A stretch of DNA of 53,638 bases from DAHUYF01 sp052143095 (GTDB lineage: Bacteria > Pseudomonadota > Alphaproteobacteria > ATCC43930 > CGMCC-115725), in contig JBKQTR010000298.1 in the NCBI GenBank assembly GCA_052143095.1, positions 1 to 53,638 of the forward strand, written 5' to 3'. The translations under genes were made by a program, and so were the position numbers. Under the pieces are notes generated by a model. It did no database searches, was not told the origin of the DNA, and saw only the letters and a list, made by a program, of their open reading frames with translations. This document shows positions 33,139 through 41,353 of this stretch, one piece after another (positions within the stretch are counted from its first letter, which is position 1; every line of letters starts with the position of its first letter).

Positions 33139-34200
33139 TCAGTTGAGCCGCAATTCGGTGATGTGGCGCGGATCGGGCTTTAGCTCGCCGCGCTCGACCC
33201 GGTGCACGATCTCGGTGAGCGCCGCATTGGCACGCGCCGCGAGGCCGATCTCCTCGCCGCGGGCGACCACGAACCCGTTGAGAAAGTCGATCTCGGTGCG
33301 GCGGCCCTTGACCATGTCCTGGCCCATCGACGGGCGCTGCTCGGCCGAGAGATGCTTGGTGCCGGCGAGCATGTGCTCGGAGGCCTCGTGGAGCGCTGCC
33401 GCGTCGCCCTCGCCGGCGCGCGCGACGGTCTCCGGCGGCAGGTGCAGTACCTCCTCGAGCTGATAGCCAAGCGCCTGGCCGACCCGGATCGCCTCGCTGC
33501 CCAGTCGCAGCATGAAGCGGCGCACCGCGTCGTTCTGGACGCTCTCGTTGCTGGTGAGGCCGGTGCAAGCGGAAATGCCGTTGCCCATGACGTTGGCGAC
33601 CAGCTTCGACCAGCGCTCGCCCCAGAGATTCTCCGTCACCTTGGCGCTGTCGGCGAAGGCCACGAGGCGGCGGACCTCCTCGGCGCGGGGCGTGATGCGG
33701 CCATGCACCTCGCCGGCGCGGAACACCGTGTGCCGCGCCCCGCCCTTGCCGGCGCCGCGATGGACATGGCCGGGCGCGCGCAACTCGACGGTGATGCGGC
33801 TGGCGATGCAGCCGAGCGTCCGGCCCCAGCCGACGACCCCCGCCACCGCCTCCTCGTTCATGCAGTTCTGCAGCGAGACGACATAGCCCGACGGCGCGAG
33901 GTACTGGCGGATCAGCATCGTCGCCCAGCCGGTGTCATAGGATTTCATGCAGACGAAGGCGATGTCGATCGGCGCCTCGCGGGCGAGGTGCTGGGCATCG
34001 GTGATGTGCAGCGCGCGCACCGGCACGGTGAATTCGGGCACGTCCTTGGCGTGGGTCACGCGCAGCCCGTGCTGGCGCATGTGCTCGACATGAGCCGGCC
34101 AGGGGTCGATGAAGCTGACGTCCTCGCCCGCCTGCACCATATGCGCGCCGGCATAGCCGCCGACCGCGCCGGCCCCGACAATCGCGATTCTCCGCCCCAT
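33139..34200 (-). CDS. Ketopantoate reductase-family (PanE/ApbA-like) oxidoreductase
   Basis: 353 aa, somewhat longer than PanE (about 300). RIAIVGAGAVGGYAGAHM (4-21) is the NADPH Rossmann motif, VCMKSYDT the substrate-domain hinge, and KLVANVMGNGISACTG with SMGQDMVKGRRTEIDFLNG the catalytic Lys and substrate-binding region. Because it sits between an oxaloacetate-decarboxylase-like gene and an amidohydrolase, it more likely reduces a catabolic 2-oxo acid than makes pantoate. Spacing is 19 bases upstream and 41 bases downstream. Confidence 0.87.
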   Translation of the reverse strand: MGRRIAIVGAGAVGGYAGAHMVQAGEDVSFIDPWPAHVEHMRQHGLRVTHAKDVPEFTVPVRALHITDAQHLAREAPIDIAFVCMKSYDTGWATMLIRQYLAPSGYVVSLQNCMNEEAVAGVVGWGRTLGCIASRITVELRAPGHVHRGAGKGGARHTVFRAGEVHGRITPRAEEVRRLVAFADSAKVTENLWGERWSKLVANVMGNGISACTGLTSNESVQNDAVRRFMLRLGSEAIRVGQALGYQLEEVLHLPPETVARAGEGDAAALHEASEHMLAGTKHLSAEQRPSMGQDMVKGRRTEIDFLNGFVVARGEEIGLAARANAALTEIVHRVERGELKPDPRHITELRLN

Positions 34201-34219
34201 CGCTCCTCTCCGCCCTTGC

Positions 34220-35086
34220 CTAGCCGCGCGACAGGAACTCGCCCATCCAGCGCTTGTACTGCGTGTCGCGAGTGACCGCCTTCATCAGCTCGGCCGAGGC
34301 GATGCCCGGCAGCGCCGCCGGCTTCACGCCGTCGCGCAACGCCTTCAGCGTATCGTGAACCGCCTTGACCGCCGCCATGAAAGGCTGATGGCCTTGCAGC
34401 GCGACGCGCACGCCGCGCGCGGCGAGATATGCCGGATCCTCGAGCTCGCCGCCGCCGCCGCCGATGACGATCGGGAGATGGACCGCGGCGGCGATGGCGT
34501 CGAGCTCGGCGCGCTTCCTGAGCCCGACAAAGAACAGCCCATCGACCCCCGCCGCTTCATAGGCCTTGGCGCGGGTGACCGTGTCGTCGATGCCGGTGAC
34601 CGAGATTGCCTGGGTGCGGCCGAGGATGACGAGGTTGGGGTCCTGGCGCGCGGCGAGCGCGGCGCGCATCTTGCCGACGCCTTCCTCGATCGGGATCAGC
34701 CGCATCTCGCTGGCCGCGCCGAAATTCGCCGGCAAGGATGTGTCCTCGATCGACAGCGCGGCGATGCCCGCCGTCTCGAGCTCCTCCACTGTGCGCATGA
34801 CGTTGAGCGCATTGCCGTAGCCGTGATCGGCGTCGACCAGCAGCGGGAGATTGCCGGCACGGCAGATGCGATAGGCCTGCTCGGCGAATTCCGTCAGCGT
34901 CAGGAGGATGAGATCGGGGTTGCCCAGCACGGTAAAGGAGGCGACCGAGCCCGCGAACATGCCGATCTCGAAGCCCAGCTCCTCGGCGATGCGCGCCGAG
35001 ATGGGATCGAAGACGGAGCCGGGATGGACACAGCGGTCGCCGGCAAGGAGGGCGCGAAACCGCTTGCGTCGCTGGGTCCAGTCCAT
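34220..35086 (-). CDS. PEP mutase/isocitrate lyase superfamily, oxaloacetate decarboxylase-like
   Basis: 288 aa, first gene of the operon. DADHGYGNALNVMRTVEELE (near 85-104) binds Mg2+, and SIEDTSLPANFG replaces the EDK loop of true PEP mutases, matching the PA4872-type oxaloacetate decarboxylase branch as I recall it. LGRTQAISVTGIDDTVTRAK is also typical. It would cleave a C-C bond in a 2-oxo dicarboxylate. The ATG at 35086 has GGCGGAGA upstream. Confidence 0.85.
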   Translation of the reverse strand: MDWTQRRKRFRALLAGDRCVHPGSVFDPISARIAEELGFEIGMFAGSVASFTVLGNPDLILLTLTEFAEQAYRICRAGNLPLLVDADHGYGNALNVMRTVEELETAGIAALSIEDTSLPANFGAASEMRLIPIEEGVGKMRAALAARQDPNLVILGRTQAISVTGIDDTVTRAKAYEAAGVDGLFFVGLRKRAELDAIAAAVHLPIVIGGGGGELEDPAYLAARGVRVALQGHQPFMAAVKAVHDTLKALRDGVKPAALPGIASAELMKAVTRDTQYKRWMGEFLSRG

Positions 35087-35287
35087 TCTCCGCCTGCCTC
35101 CCGCGGTGCTGCCTGCTTTTGCCGGCGATTATGGGCCGGCCCCTCCCGCCCTGTCCATGTCGCCGGGCGCATGCCCCTCATTCCCGGGATAGATGAATGA
35201 TTTTCCAGGCAAAAATCAGGACCGGGGACCTTTCCCCCGAGCGGTGCTGTCGGTCTCCCGGCGACAGCGCTAGGGAGCGCACAAATC

Positions 35288-35557
35288 TCACGAAAGCGCA
35301 CCGCTCAACGATCGCCTTGCCCGCGAAAGCGGGCATCCAGGGGCCTCAAATGCAGCGAGCGGAGCGCTTCCCCTGTGTCCCCGCTTGCGCGGGGACGGCG
35401 GGATAGGTAGCTGGAACTGCAGCGTTTTTCGGGATATGTGCATGCCGTGGGGCGACGGCGGGTAGCCCATGCCGGAGAAACGGATCGGCGAGCAGGTGGT
35501 AGCCTGAGAGCGCGGTCGTGAGACGGTTTGGTTGGCGGGCTCGGCAGTCTCGGTCAT
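35288..35557 (-). CDS. Doubtful small ORF running into a repeat
   Basis: 89 codons from ATG 35557, with a good AGGAGG-like site 8 bases upstream. The first 45 residues (MTETAEPANQTVSR, then TTCSPIRFSGMGYPP) look unlike any family I know. The rest is translation of the family C repeat, so the C-terminal half is almost certainly not selected as protein. It could be a genuine short gene truncated by repeat insertion, or chance. The ribosome binding site is the only positive evidence. Confidence 0.2.
   Translation of the reverse strand: MTETAEPANQTVSRPRSQATTCSPIRFSGMGYPPSPHGMHISRKTLQFQLPIPPSPRKRGHRGSAPLAAFEAPGCPLSRARRSLSGALS
35306..35405. repeat. Family C palindromic element (copy C2)
   Basis: TGCCCGC-GAAA-GCGGGCA (35318-35335) is identical to the hairpin of copy C1, as are all 37 bases starting at 35306. 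The far end carries a different hairpin, TCCCCGC-TTGC-GCGGGGA (35378-35395), with a GCAGCGAGCGGAGCGCTTC segment between. Confidence 0.7.
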
Positions 35558-35739
35558 GGTCTGGCCCTCCTGCGTTCGGTCGACGGCTCATCGCCGCCGA
35601 TTGCGCAGGCGACGACCCGTCAGCACCGCAATAGGATCATGTTCTCCTGGGTCAGGTCGGGCATGGTGTCGGGGACGCCGCAGGCACTATAGCCCCGTGG
35701 GTGACGTCCGGCGAAGGACGCTCGATGTCGTGGAACCCC

Positions 35740-37401
35740 CTAGTGGAATTCGGCGAGCTTCTGGCCGAGTTCGTCGATCAGCACGCGTTTGTTCTCGGAG
35801 TAATCGACCGGCACGACGACCAGATGCACGCCGCCGGCGGCGAACGCCGCATCGAGCGTCGCGAGAAGCCGATCCGCCGCGGCGACGCGCACCCCTTTGG
35901 CGCCGTACGCCGCGGCGTATCGCACGAAATCGGGATTGCCGAAGGACAGGCCGAAATCCTCGAAGCCCATGGCCGCCTGCTTCCAGCGGATCATGCCGTA
36001 CCCATAGTCCTCGATGATCAGCACGACCAGGTTGAGGCCGAGCCGGATCGCGGTCTCCAGATCCTGCGAATTCATCATGAACCCGCCATCGCCGCACACC
36101 GCCATGACCCGGCGCTCGGGATAGAGCATGGCCGCCATCATCGCCGAAGCGAGTCCCGCCCCCATCGTGGCCAGCGCATTGTCGAGCAGGATCGTATTCG
36201 CGATATGGGTGCGGTAGTTGCGCGCGAACCATATCTTGTACATGCCATTGTCGAGACAGATGATCCCGTCATCCGGCATCACCCGCCTGACATCGGCGAC
36301 GATCCGTTGCGGCGCCATGGGAAAGCGCGGATCGTCCGCGCCTTCGCCGGTATGGGCGAGCACATCGTCGCGGATCCTAAGGAAATAGCTCGGATCGTGC
36401 GACAGCTTGCCCTGCAGATGGTCGGCGAGGCGGCCGACGCTGTCGGCGATGTCGCCGATGACTTCGACATGCGGGAAGTAGATCTGGTCGATATCCGCGC
36501 TGTTGAAGTCGACATGGACGACCTTGGGGCCGCCGTCCCGCATGATGAAGGGCGGTTTCTCGACCGTGTCGTGGCCGATGGCGACGATCAGGTCGGCGCG
36601 GCCGATCGCCGAGTGGACATAATCGTTCTCGGTGAGCGCGGCAGTGCCGATGAACAGGGCGGAATTGCCGTCGACCGCGCCCTTGCCCATCTGCGTGTTG
36701 AAGAACGGTATCTTCAGCCGGCGCACCGCGGCGGAGAGTTTCGGCGCCAGGCCCGGGCGGTTGGCGCCGCCGCCGATCATCACCAGCGGGTGCAGCGCCA
36801 CGGCAATCAGCTCGGCGGCCGCCGCGATTGCGAGATCGGGCGCCACCGGACGCTGTGCCGGGGTCACCGGCACGACATGGACGTGGTCGGCCATCTGGGC
36901 CGCGATATCCTCGGGCAATTCGAGATGCACCGGGCCGGGACGTTCCGTCAAAGCGGTGCGAAAGGCGTCGCGCACCAGGGTCGGGATGTTTCTCGCGTCC
37001 AGAACCTGCTTTGCCGCCTTGGTCAGCGGGCGCATCAGCGACACCGCGTCGATGATCTGGAACCGCGCCTGCCGGCTGTGCAGAATGGGCTTCTGTCCGG
37101 TGATGATCACCATGGGCATGCCGCCCAGCAGGGCGAAGGCGGCCGCGGTCACCAGGTTGGTGGCGCCGGGCCCCAGCGTGCTGAAGCATACGCCGGGCCG
37201 GCCGGTGAGACGGCCATAGGTGGCGGCCATGAACCCGGCGACCTGCTCGTGTCGCGTCACGACGAGCTTGATGCTGGAGGTGCGCAGCGCTTCGAGGAAA
37301 TCCAGATTTTCTTCGCCGGGCACGCCGAAGATGCATTCGACGCCCTCGTTCTCCAGCGCCCGGACCATGAGATCGGCGCCCTTCACGGTGGATGACTGCA
37401 T
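35740..37401 (-). CDS. Acetolactate synthase-like ThDP enzyme (catalytic subunit only)
   Basis: 553 aa. PYR domain with catalytic E52 in TRHEQVAGFMAATYGRLTG, central domain with PLVMIGGGANRPG, and PP domain with CGDGGFMMNSQDLETA leading to IIEDYGYGMI, the GDG...N motif with Asp-Tyr in place of the usual Asn neighbourhood. No small regulatory subunit follows, so a catabolic AlsS-like or other 2-oxo-acid-metabolising enzyme is more likely than biosynthetic IlvB. No FAD-specific motif can be judged by eye. It is divergent from the LLM oxidoreductase gene. Codon composition is slightly less G+C-rich than neighbours. Confidence 0.87.
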   Translation of the reverse strand: MQSSTVKGADLMVRALENEGVECIFGVPGEENLDFLEALRTSSIKLVVTRHEQVAGFMAATYGRLTGRPGVCFSTLGPGATNLVTAAAFALLGGMPMVIITGQKPILHSRQARFQIIDAVSLMRPLTKAAKQVLDARNIPTLVRDAFRTALTERPGPVHLELPEDIAAQMADHVHVVPVTPAQRPVAPDLAIAAAAELIAVALHPLVMIGGGANRPGLAPKLSAAVRRLKIPFFNTQMGKGAVDGNSALFIGTAALTENDYVHSAIGRADLIVAIGHDTVEKPPFIMRDGGPKVVHVDFNSADIDQIYFPHVEVIGDIADSVGRLADHLQGKLSHDPSYFLRIRDDVLAHTGEGADDPRFPMAPQRIVADVRRVMPDDGIICLDNGMYKIWFARNYRTHIANTILLDNALATMGAGLASAMMAAMLYPERRVMAVCGDGGFMMNSQDLETAIRLGLNLVVLIIEDYGYGMIRWKQAAMGFEDFGLSFGNPDFVRYAAAYGAKGVRVAAADRLLATLDAAFAAGGVHLVVVPVDYSENKRVLIDELGQKLAEFH

Positions 37402-37552
37402 GGCGGACGCCTCCTTCGGTGGATTGTCACTGCGCGATCATAGGATGGCCCATGCCGGAGAAACAGGCGACGCCTGCGGCGCGCTGGGCGCCCCGGGCGT
37501 CCTCGGCTATGCTCCGCGGCCAAGCGCCGCCTGAGCGTCCGCCGGAGGAACC

Positions 37553-38749
37553 ATGAAGGTTTTCGTTTTCGACTTGCTGGCCTATGGCGAGCAGCTCGAC
37601 CATCTCAAGACCGGCGGCGAGCTGCCGTATCCGCTGCCCAAGCGGCATTTCAAGCCCGATGTCGCTATGCGCACTTACGCCGAGCATCTCGCCGCCTGGG
37701 AGGAGATGGACCGGCTCGGCTATGACGGCGTCGGCTTCAACGAGCATCACTGCTCGCCCTACGGGTTGATGAACTCGCCCAATCTGATGGCGGCGGCGGC
37801 GGCGCAGCGGACCAAGAAGCTCAAGCTGCTGATCTACGGCAATCTGCTGCCGCTGCACGAGCCGCTGCGGCTCGCCGAGGAGCTGGCGATGATCGACTGC
37901 CTCTCCAACGGGCGGCTGATCTCGGGCTTTGCCCGCGGCATTCCGCGCGAGTATCAGGTGCACAACGTTGATCTCGCGGACTCGCGCGCGCGCTTCGAGG
38001 AGGCCTACGACATCATCACCCGCGCCTGGAGCGAGGAGGTGTTTTCGTACGAAGGGAAATTCTGGTCCTACAAAAACGTGGCGATGTGGCCGCGCCCGGT
38101 GCAGCAGCCCGGTCCCGAGATCTGGATCCCGGTGGTCGGCAGCAAGGAGTCGATCGAGTTCGCGGCGCTGAAGAACGCCGTCATCACCCCCGGCCTGGCG
38201 CCGGGCGGGCTGCAGGACGACATCATCCGCTATTACGCCAAATGCCTCGCCGCTTCCGGCCGCAAGATCACGCCCAACCACCTCTCGCTCGGCATGACCG
38301 TCTATGTCGCCGACAGCAAGGCGCAGGCGGTGAAGGAGTACGGACCCTACCACCTCTATTTCAACCGCACGCTCTTCAGCCACGGCAATTTCACCGAGAC
38401 CAGCCTGCAGCGCCAGGCCGGCTATGCCACGCCATCCTCGACCGATTACGTCCGCGCCGAGAATCTGCGCGCGGCCGAGCATGCGCGCGAGAATTTCCGC
38501 ACCATGACGATGGAGGACGTGGCGCGCCAGGCGGAGCGGATGCCCTGGGGCACGCCGCAGGAAGTGACCGAGCGGATCCTCGAGATCGCCGAGCACACCG
38601 GCGCCAACATGATCCAGATCAGCCTCAACCGCGGCGCGCTGCCGCAGGAGCTGTTCCTGGAGCAGATCCGCCGCTTCGCCAAGGAGGTGCTGCCGGCGCT
38701 GCAGGCGCATGAGGTGCGGCGGGTGGCGCTGGCCGAGGAGCCGGCCTGA
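37553..38749 (+). CDS. LLM-class flavin monooxygenase (luciferase-like)
   Basis: 398 aa, preceded by GGAGGAACC. VFVFDLLAYGEQLDHL starts the TIM barrel. NEHHCSPYGLMNSPN carries the His pair found in alkane/luciferase-type monooxygenases, and GRLISGFARGIPREY is the flavin phosphate region. It probably uses reduced FMN and O2 on a long-chain or cyclic substrate. No flavin reductase is adjacent. phnN follows after 19 bases on the same strand. Confidence 0.88.
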   Translation: MKVFVFDLLAYGEQLDHLKTGGELPYPLPKRHFKPDVAMRTYAEHLAAWEEMDRLGYDGVGFNEHHCSPYGLMNSPNLMAAAAAQRTKKLKLLIYGNLLPLHEPLRLAEELAMIDCLSNGRLISGFARGIPREYQVHNVDLADSRARFEEAYDIITRAWSEEVFSYEGKFWSYKNVAMWPRPVQQPGPEIWIPVVGSKESIEFAALKNAVITPGLAPGGLQDDIIRYYAKCLAASGRKITPNHLSLGMTVYVADSKAQAVKEYGPYHLYFNRTLFSHGNFTETSLQRQAGYATPSSTDYVRAENLRAAEHARENFRTMTMEDVARQAERMPWGTPQEVTERILEIAEHTGANMIQISLNRGALPQELFLEQIRRFAKEVLPALQAHEVRRVALAEEPA

Positions 38750-38768
38750 CCGGCCGGGGGAGGGAGGC

Positions 38769-39308
38769 ATGGCCGGGCGGCTGGTCTGCGTCATGGGCCC
38801 GTCAGGTGCGGGCAAGGACACGCTCATCGCCTATGCCCGCGCCCGTTGCGATCCCGCGCAGCTGATCTTCGCCCATCGCTACATCACGCGACCCGCCGAA
38901 TCCAGCGGCGAGAACCACGTGGCGCTGAGCCCGGCGGAATTCGCCGCGCGCCAGGCGGCCGGCCTCTTCGCGCTGTCCTGGCAGAGCCATGGCCTCGATT
39001 ATGGCATCGGCGCGGAGCTCGATCTCTGGCTCGGGCGCGGGCTCACCGTCGTCGCCAACATCGCGCGCGCCGCCTGGACTGACGCGCGGCGGCGCTATCC
39101 CGGACTTGCCGGCGTGCTGGTCACCGCGGCGCCGGAGATCCTGGCCCAGCGCCTCGCCGCGCGCGGCCGCGAGGACCAGGCTGCGATCGCCGAGCGGTTG
39201 GCGCGCGAGGTTGCGCTGCCCGCCGATACCACGATCCATCGCCTCGACAACAGCGGCGATCTCGCCGTGGCGGGCGAGGCCTTGCTGCGGCTGCTTGCGG
39301 CTCCTTGA
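38769..39308 (+). CDS. phnN: Ribose 1,5-bisphosphate phosphokinase PhnN
   Basis: 179 aa, P-loop MGPSGAGKDT (9-18), then HRYITRPAESSGENHVALS, which is the characteristic PhnN signature that distinguishes it from guanylate kinase. WQSHGLDYGIGAELDLWL follows. It phosphorylates ribose 1,5-bisphosphate to PRPP at the end of the C-P lyase pathway. Here it is not with phn genes but 19 bases after an LLM monooxygenase, so it may serve PRPP supply from another source. The last codons fall inside the near-duplicate described at 39306. Confidence 0.88.
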   Translation: MAGRLVCVMGPSGAGKDTLIAYARARCDPAQLIFAHRYITRPAESSGENHVALSPAEFAARQAAGLFALSWQSHGLDYGIGAELDLWLGRGLTVVANIARAAWTDARRRYPGLAGVLVTAAPEILAQRLAARGREDQAAIAERLAREVALPADTTIHRLDNSGDLAVAGEALLRLLAAP

Positions 39309-39327
39309 AAGGGCCCTCGACGAACGG
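39306..39327. repeat. Near-duplicate of the mlrC 3' end, left copy
   Basis: 22 bases starting TGAAAGGGCCCTCGACGAAC match 20 of 22 with 39872-39893 in the mlrC coding sequence. Read on the minus strand it gives SPFVEGPFK against WPFVEDPFT in MlrC, preceded by a stop codon, so it looks like a decayed copy of the mlrC 3' end. The two copies bracket the higA-like gene in direct orientation. Confidence 0.55.
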
Positions 39328-39392
39328 AGACTACCGCAGAGGCCGGCGTGACCATCGCGCGGCGCAGCGGCAGGAGCGTGGCCGCGACCGGG

Positions 39393-39821
39393 TTACGCCA
39401 CTTTGCGTTTACGCGGAGATCGGCGACGCGGCTTCGAGCGTGACAGCGCATAGGGTCGTACCAGGAGATCGGCCGGCATATTCCACTGCCGCACCAGCTT
39501 CCAAATCATCGCCAGCGTCAAATGCCGACGTCGGTTAAGAATCTCGGATGCCCGTCCCGACGAGCCAACGATCTTCTCAAAGTCCTTTCTGGTCCGGCCT
39601 GAATTTTCAATACGCGCTTTGATGGCATCCACGGGATCGATAGTCTCGTCGGGCCAGTGGAGCCGTTCATACGCGTCGACAAGGGTCATCAACACATCGA
39701 GCCGGTCGCCCTCAGGCGTGTCGCTCGGAGAGCCCCAAAGCCGATCAATCTCGGCGAGCGCAGCCCTGTGGGACGCGTCATCTCGAATCGGTGCGATCAC
39801 CCGGCTCTGCACTCTCATCAT
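39393..39821 (-). CDS. Orphan HigA-type antitoxin/transcriptional regulator
   Basis: 142 aa, with start ATG 39821 or 39818. ALAEIDRLWGSPSDTPEGDR, then LVDAYERLHWPDETIDPVDA, is the N-terminal pattern of HigA-like antitoxins. The helix-turn-helix spans about 68-115 (RTRKDFEKIVGSSGRASEIL). A basic tail (SKPRRRSPRKRK) ends the protein. The cognate HigB toxin normally lies directly upstream, but here the upstream 24 bases lead straight to the mlrC stop, and downstream there are only 84 bases to phnN, so no toxin is present. Base composition is clearly lower in G+C than the neighbours, suggesting transfer. Confidence 0.85.
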   Translation of the reverse strand: MMRVQSRVIAPIRDDASHRAALAEIDRLWGSPSDTPEGDRLDVLMTLVDAYERLHWPDETIDPVDAIKARIENSGRTRKDFEKIVGSSGRASEILNRRRHLTLAMIWKLVRQWNMPADLLVRPYALSRSKPRRRSPRKRKVA

Positions 39822-39845
39822 CCCGCTCAGAACAAGAAAATGGGT

Positions 39846-41348
39846 TCAGGGCGCATTCCACGACGGCTCCGTGAAAGGGTCTTCGACGAACGGCCATTGC
39901 CGCTTCGATGCCTTGCGGTAGTCGAGCGCCAGGAAATCGGGCGCCACCGCGCCGGGCACGGCGACGTAGAGGATCTCCGAGGCGATCGGCGCGTAGGCGG
40001 CGTGGAAATGCTGCATCGATTTCACCACCACGACGCGCTTGCTCGCGGCGTCGATGCCGACATGGCTGAAGCAGTCGAGGCTCTTGCACTGGCTCCTCAG
40101 CGTATTGCAGACGATGGCGATGCCGTCGACCTCGAACGCCGCCATGTCGCCCACTGGCGCCAGGCTTTTCTCGCGTCCGCCGAAGCTGATATGGGCGTCG
40201 CGCCGCAAGCCGATCACCCGCGCGCGCAGATCGAGCGGCGGGCCCGACGCCGTGCCGAGCTTGCCGCCGAGCCGGAGATCGAGCTCGGCGCCTTCGCCGA
40301 CCTCGAAGCCGAGCCGCACCGCCATCGGGTCCCAGAACATGCCGATGGCGCCGCCCTTGATGCCCTGCTGCAGCAAGGCCTGCAGGATGAAGGTCGAATC
40401 GCTCGCGGCGCCCCCGCCGGCATTGTCGGAGACATCGGCGAGCACCAACGGCTGCGGCTGGTTGTGCCGTGCGGCGCGCGCCATCGCCTGGTCGAGGCCG
40501 ACATAGGCCGGCTGGGTCTCGCGGCGCAGGCGGAAGAACTCGAGGCCGAGCCTGCGCGCGAGCGCCTCGGCCTTGGCCTTGTCGCCGTCGGCGATGACGA
40601 CGATCTTGCTGCCCATATCCGCGACATCGGCCCAGGGAAAGCCGTGCACGATCGACACCGAGAGTACGCCGTCGCTGCCCTCGAGCGCGGCGCAGCGATC
40701 GACGAAGCCGCGCATCGGCTGGCGCGTGGTGTGGAAGACGCCGACGGTGCGGCAGTCGAAGGCGGCCATCACCGGCCGCGTGCGCCCCTCGATCGCGTCT
40801 TCCATCAGACGGAAGAGATCCACGGCGCGCTCGGGCACGTCGACATGCGGATATTCCTTGAAGAGGACGATCGCGGTGGCGCTCTCGAGCTTCCGCCGGC
40901 TGAGATTGGCGTGGAGATCGAGCTCGACGCCGACCGGCATCTCCGGCCCGACCAGGCGGCGGATATGGGCGAGAAGATCGCCCTCGGCATCGTCATAGCC
41001 TTCGGCGACCATGGCGCCGTGCAGCGACAGCAGCACGGCATCGACCGGCAGCGCCGCTTGGAGGTCGCCGAGGATCTCGTCGCGAAAGCGCTCATAGACC
41101 AATTTCACGGTCTTGCCGGCGGGCTGGGCGAAGGCGCAGAGGCTTTCCACCACCTGCCAGCCTTTCGCCTCGGCGAGCCGGCGCCAGACCTCGAGCGGCG
41201 CGCCGAACAGCGGCACCTTCTCGCCATAGCTGCGCCGGCGGAAGAGGCAGGTGTCCTCGAAGAGCTGCAACCCCGTCGGCAGCGCCGAGAACGTATTGGT
41301 CTCGGTGCCGAGGCAGGCGGTGAAGATTTTTCTTGTCGCGGGCGGCAT
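39846..41348 (-). CDS. M81-family metallopeptidase MlrC-like
   Basis: 500 aa from ATG 41348, 5 bases after the stop of the serine hydrolase. FTACLGTETNTFSALPT opens the fold. LLSLHGAMVAEGYDDAEGD, VELDLHANLS and LFKEYPHVD carry the Asp/His metal ligands of the microcystinase C family, and ADVSDNAGGGAASDST the conserved second-domain loop. MlrC hydrolyses the linear tetrapeptide product of microcystin breakdown; many homologues occur in operons with oligopeptide importers, as here. Cytosolic (no signal peptide). It is part of the eight-gene minus-strand unit. Confidence 0.9.
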   Translation of the reverse strand: MPPATRKIFTACLGTETNTFSALPTGLQLFEDTCLFRRRSYGEKVPLFGAPLEVWRRLAEAKGWQVVESLCAFAQPAGKTVKLVYERFRDEILGDLQAALPVDAVLLSLHGAMVAEGYDDAEGDLLAHIRRLVGPEMPVGVELDLHANLSRRKLESATAIVLFKEYPHVDVPERAVDLFRLMEDAIEGRTRPVMAAFDCRTVGVFHTTRQPMRGFVDRCAALEGSDGVLSVSIVHGFPWADVADMGSKIVVIADGDKAKAEALARRLGLEFFRLRRETQPAYVGLDQAMARAARHNQPQPLVLADVSDNAGGGAASDSTFILQALLQQGIKGGAIGMFWDPMAVRLGFEVGEGAELDLRLGGKLGTASGPPLDLRARVIGLRRDAHISFGGREKSLAPVGDMAAFEVDGIAIVCNTLRSQCKSLDCFSHVGIDAASKRVVVVKSMQHFHAAYAPIASEILYVAVPGAVAPDFLALDYRKASKRQWPFVEDPFTEPSWNAP

Positions 41349-41353
41349 GGTCG

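Larger units (their letters stand above)
35087..35739. other. Intergenic region, 653 bases
   Basis: This is the longest gene-poor stretch. It contains the promoter side of the operon starting at 35086, a family C repeat (35306-35400), a low-confidence 89-codon frame (35288-35557, minus) and, at 35466-35481, CCCATGCCGGAGAAAC, which recurs at 37449-37464 on the other side of the acetolactate-synthase-like gene. A 14-codon frame beginning MPDLTQENM lies near 35630-35675 on the minus strand. No RNA gene recognised. Confidence 0.5.

Noticed and set aside
34220..35086. PEP mutase and a phosphonate biosynthesis cluster (with the split decarboxylase and phnN)
   Set aside because: The EDK loop of PEP mutase is replaced by EDT as in oxaloacetate decarboxylase, and the three genes are in separate operons with unrelated neighbours.
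39393..39821. Complete HigBA toxin-antitoxin pair
   Set aside because: No toxin gene fits in the 24 bases upstream or the 84 bases downstream on either strand.
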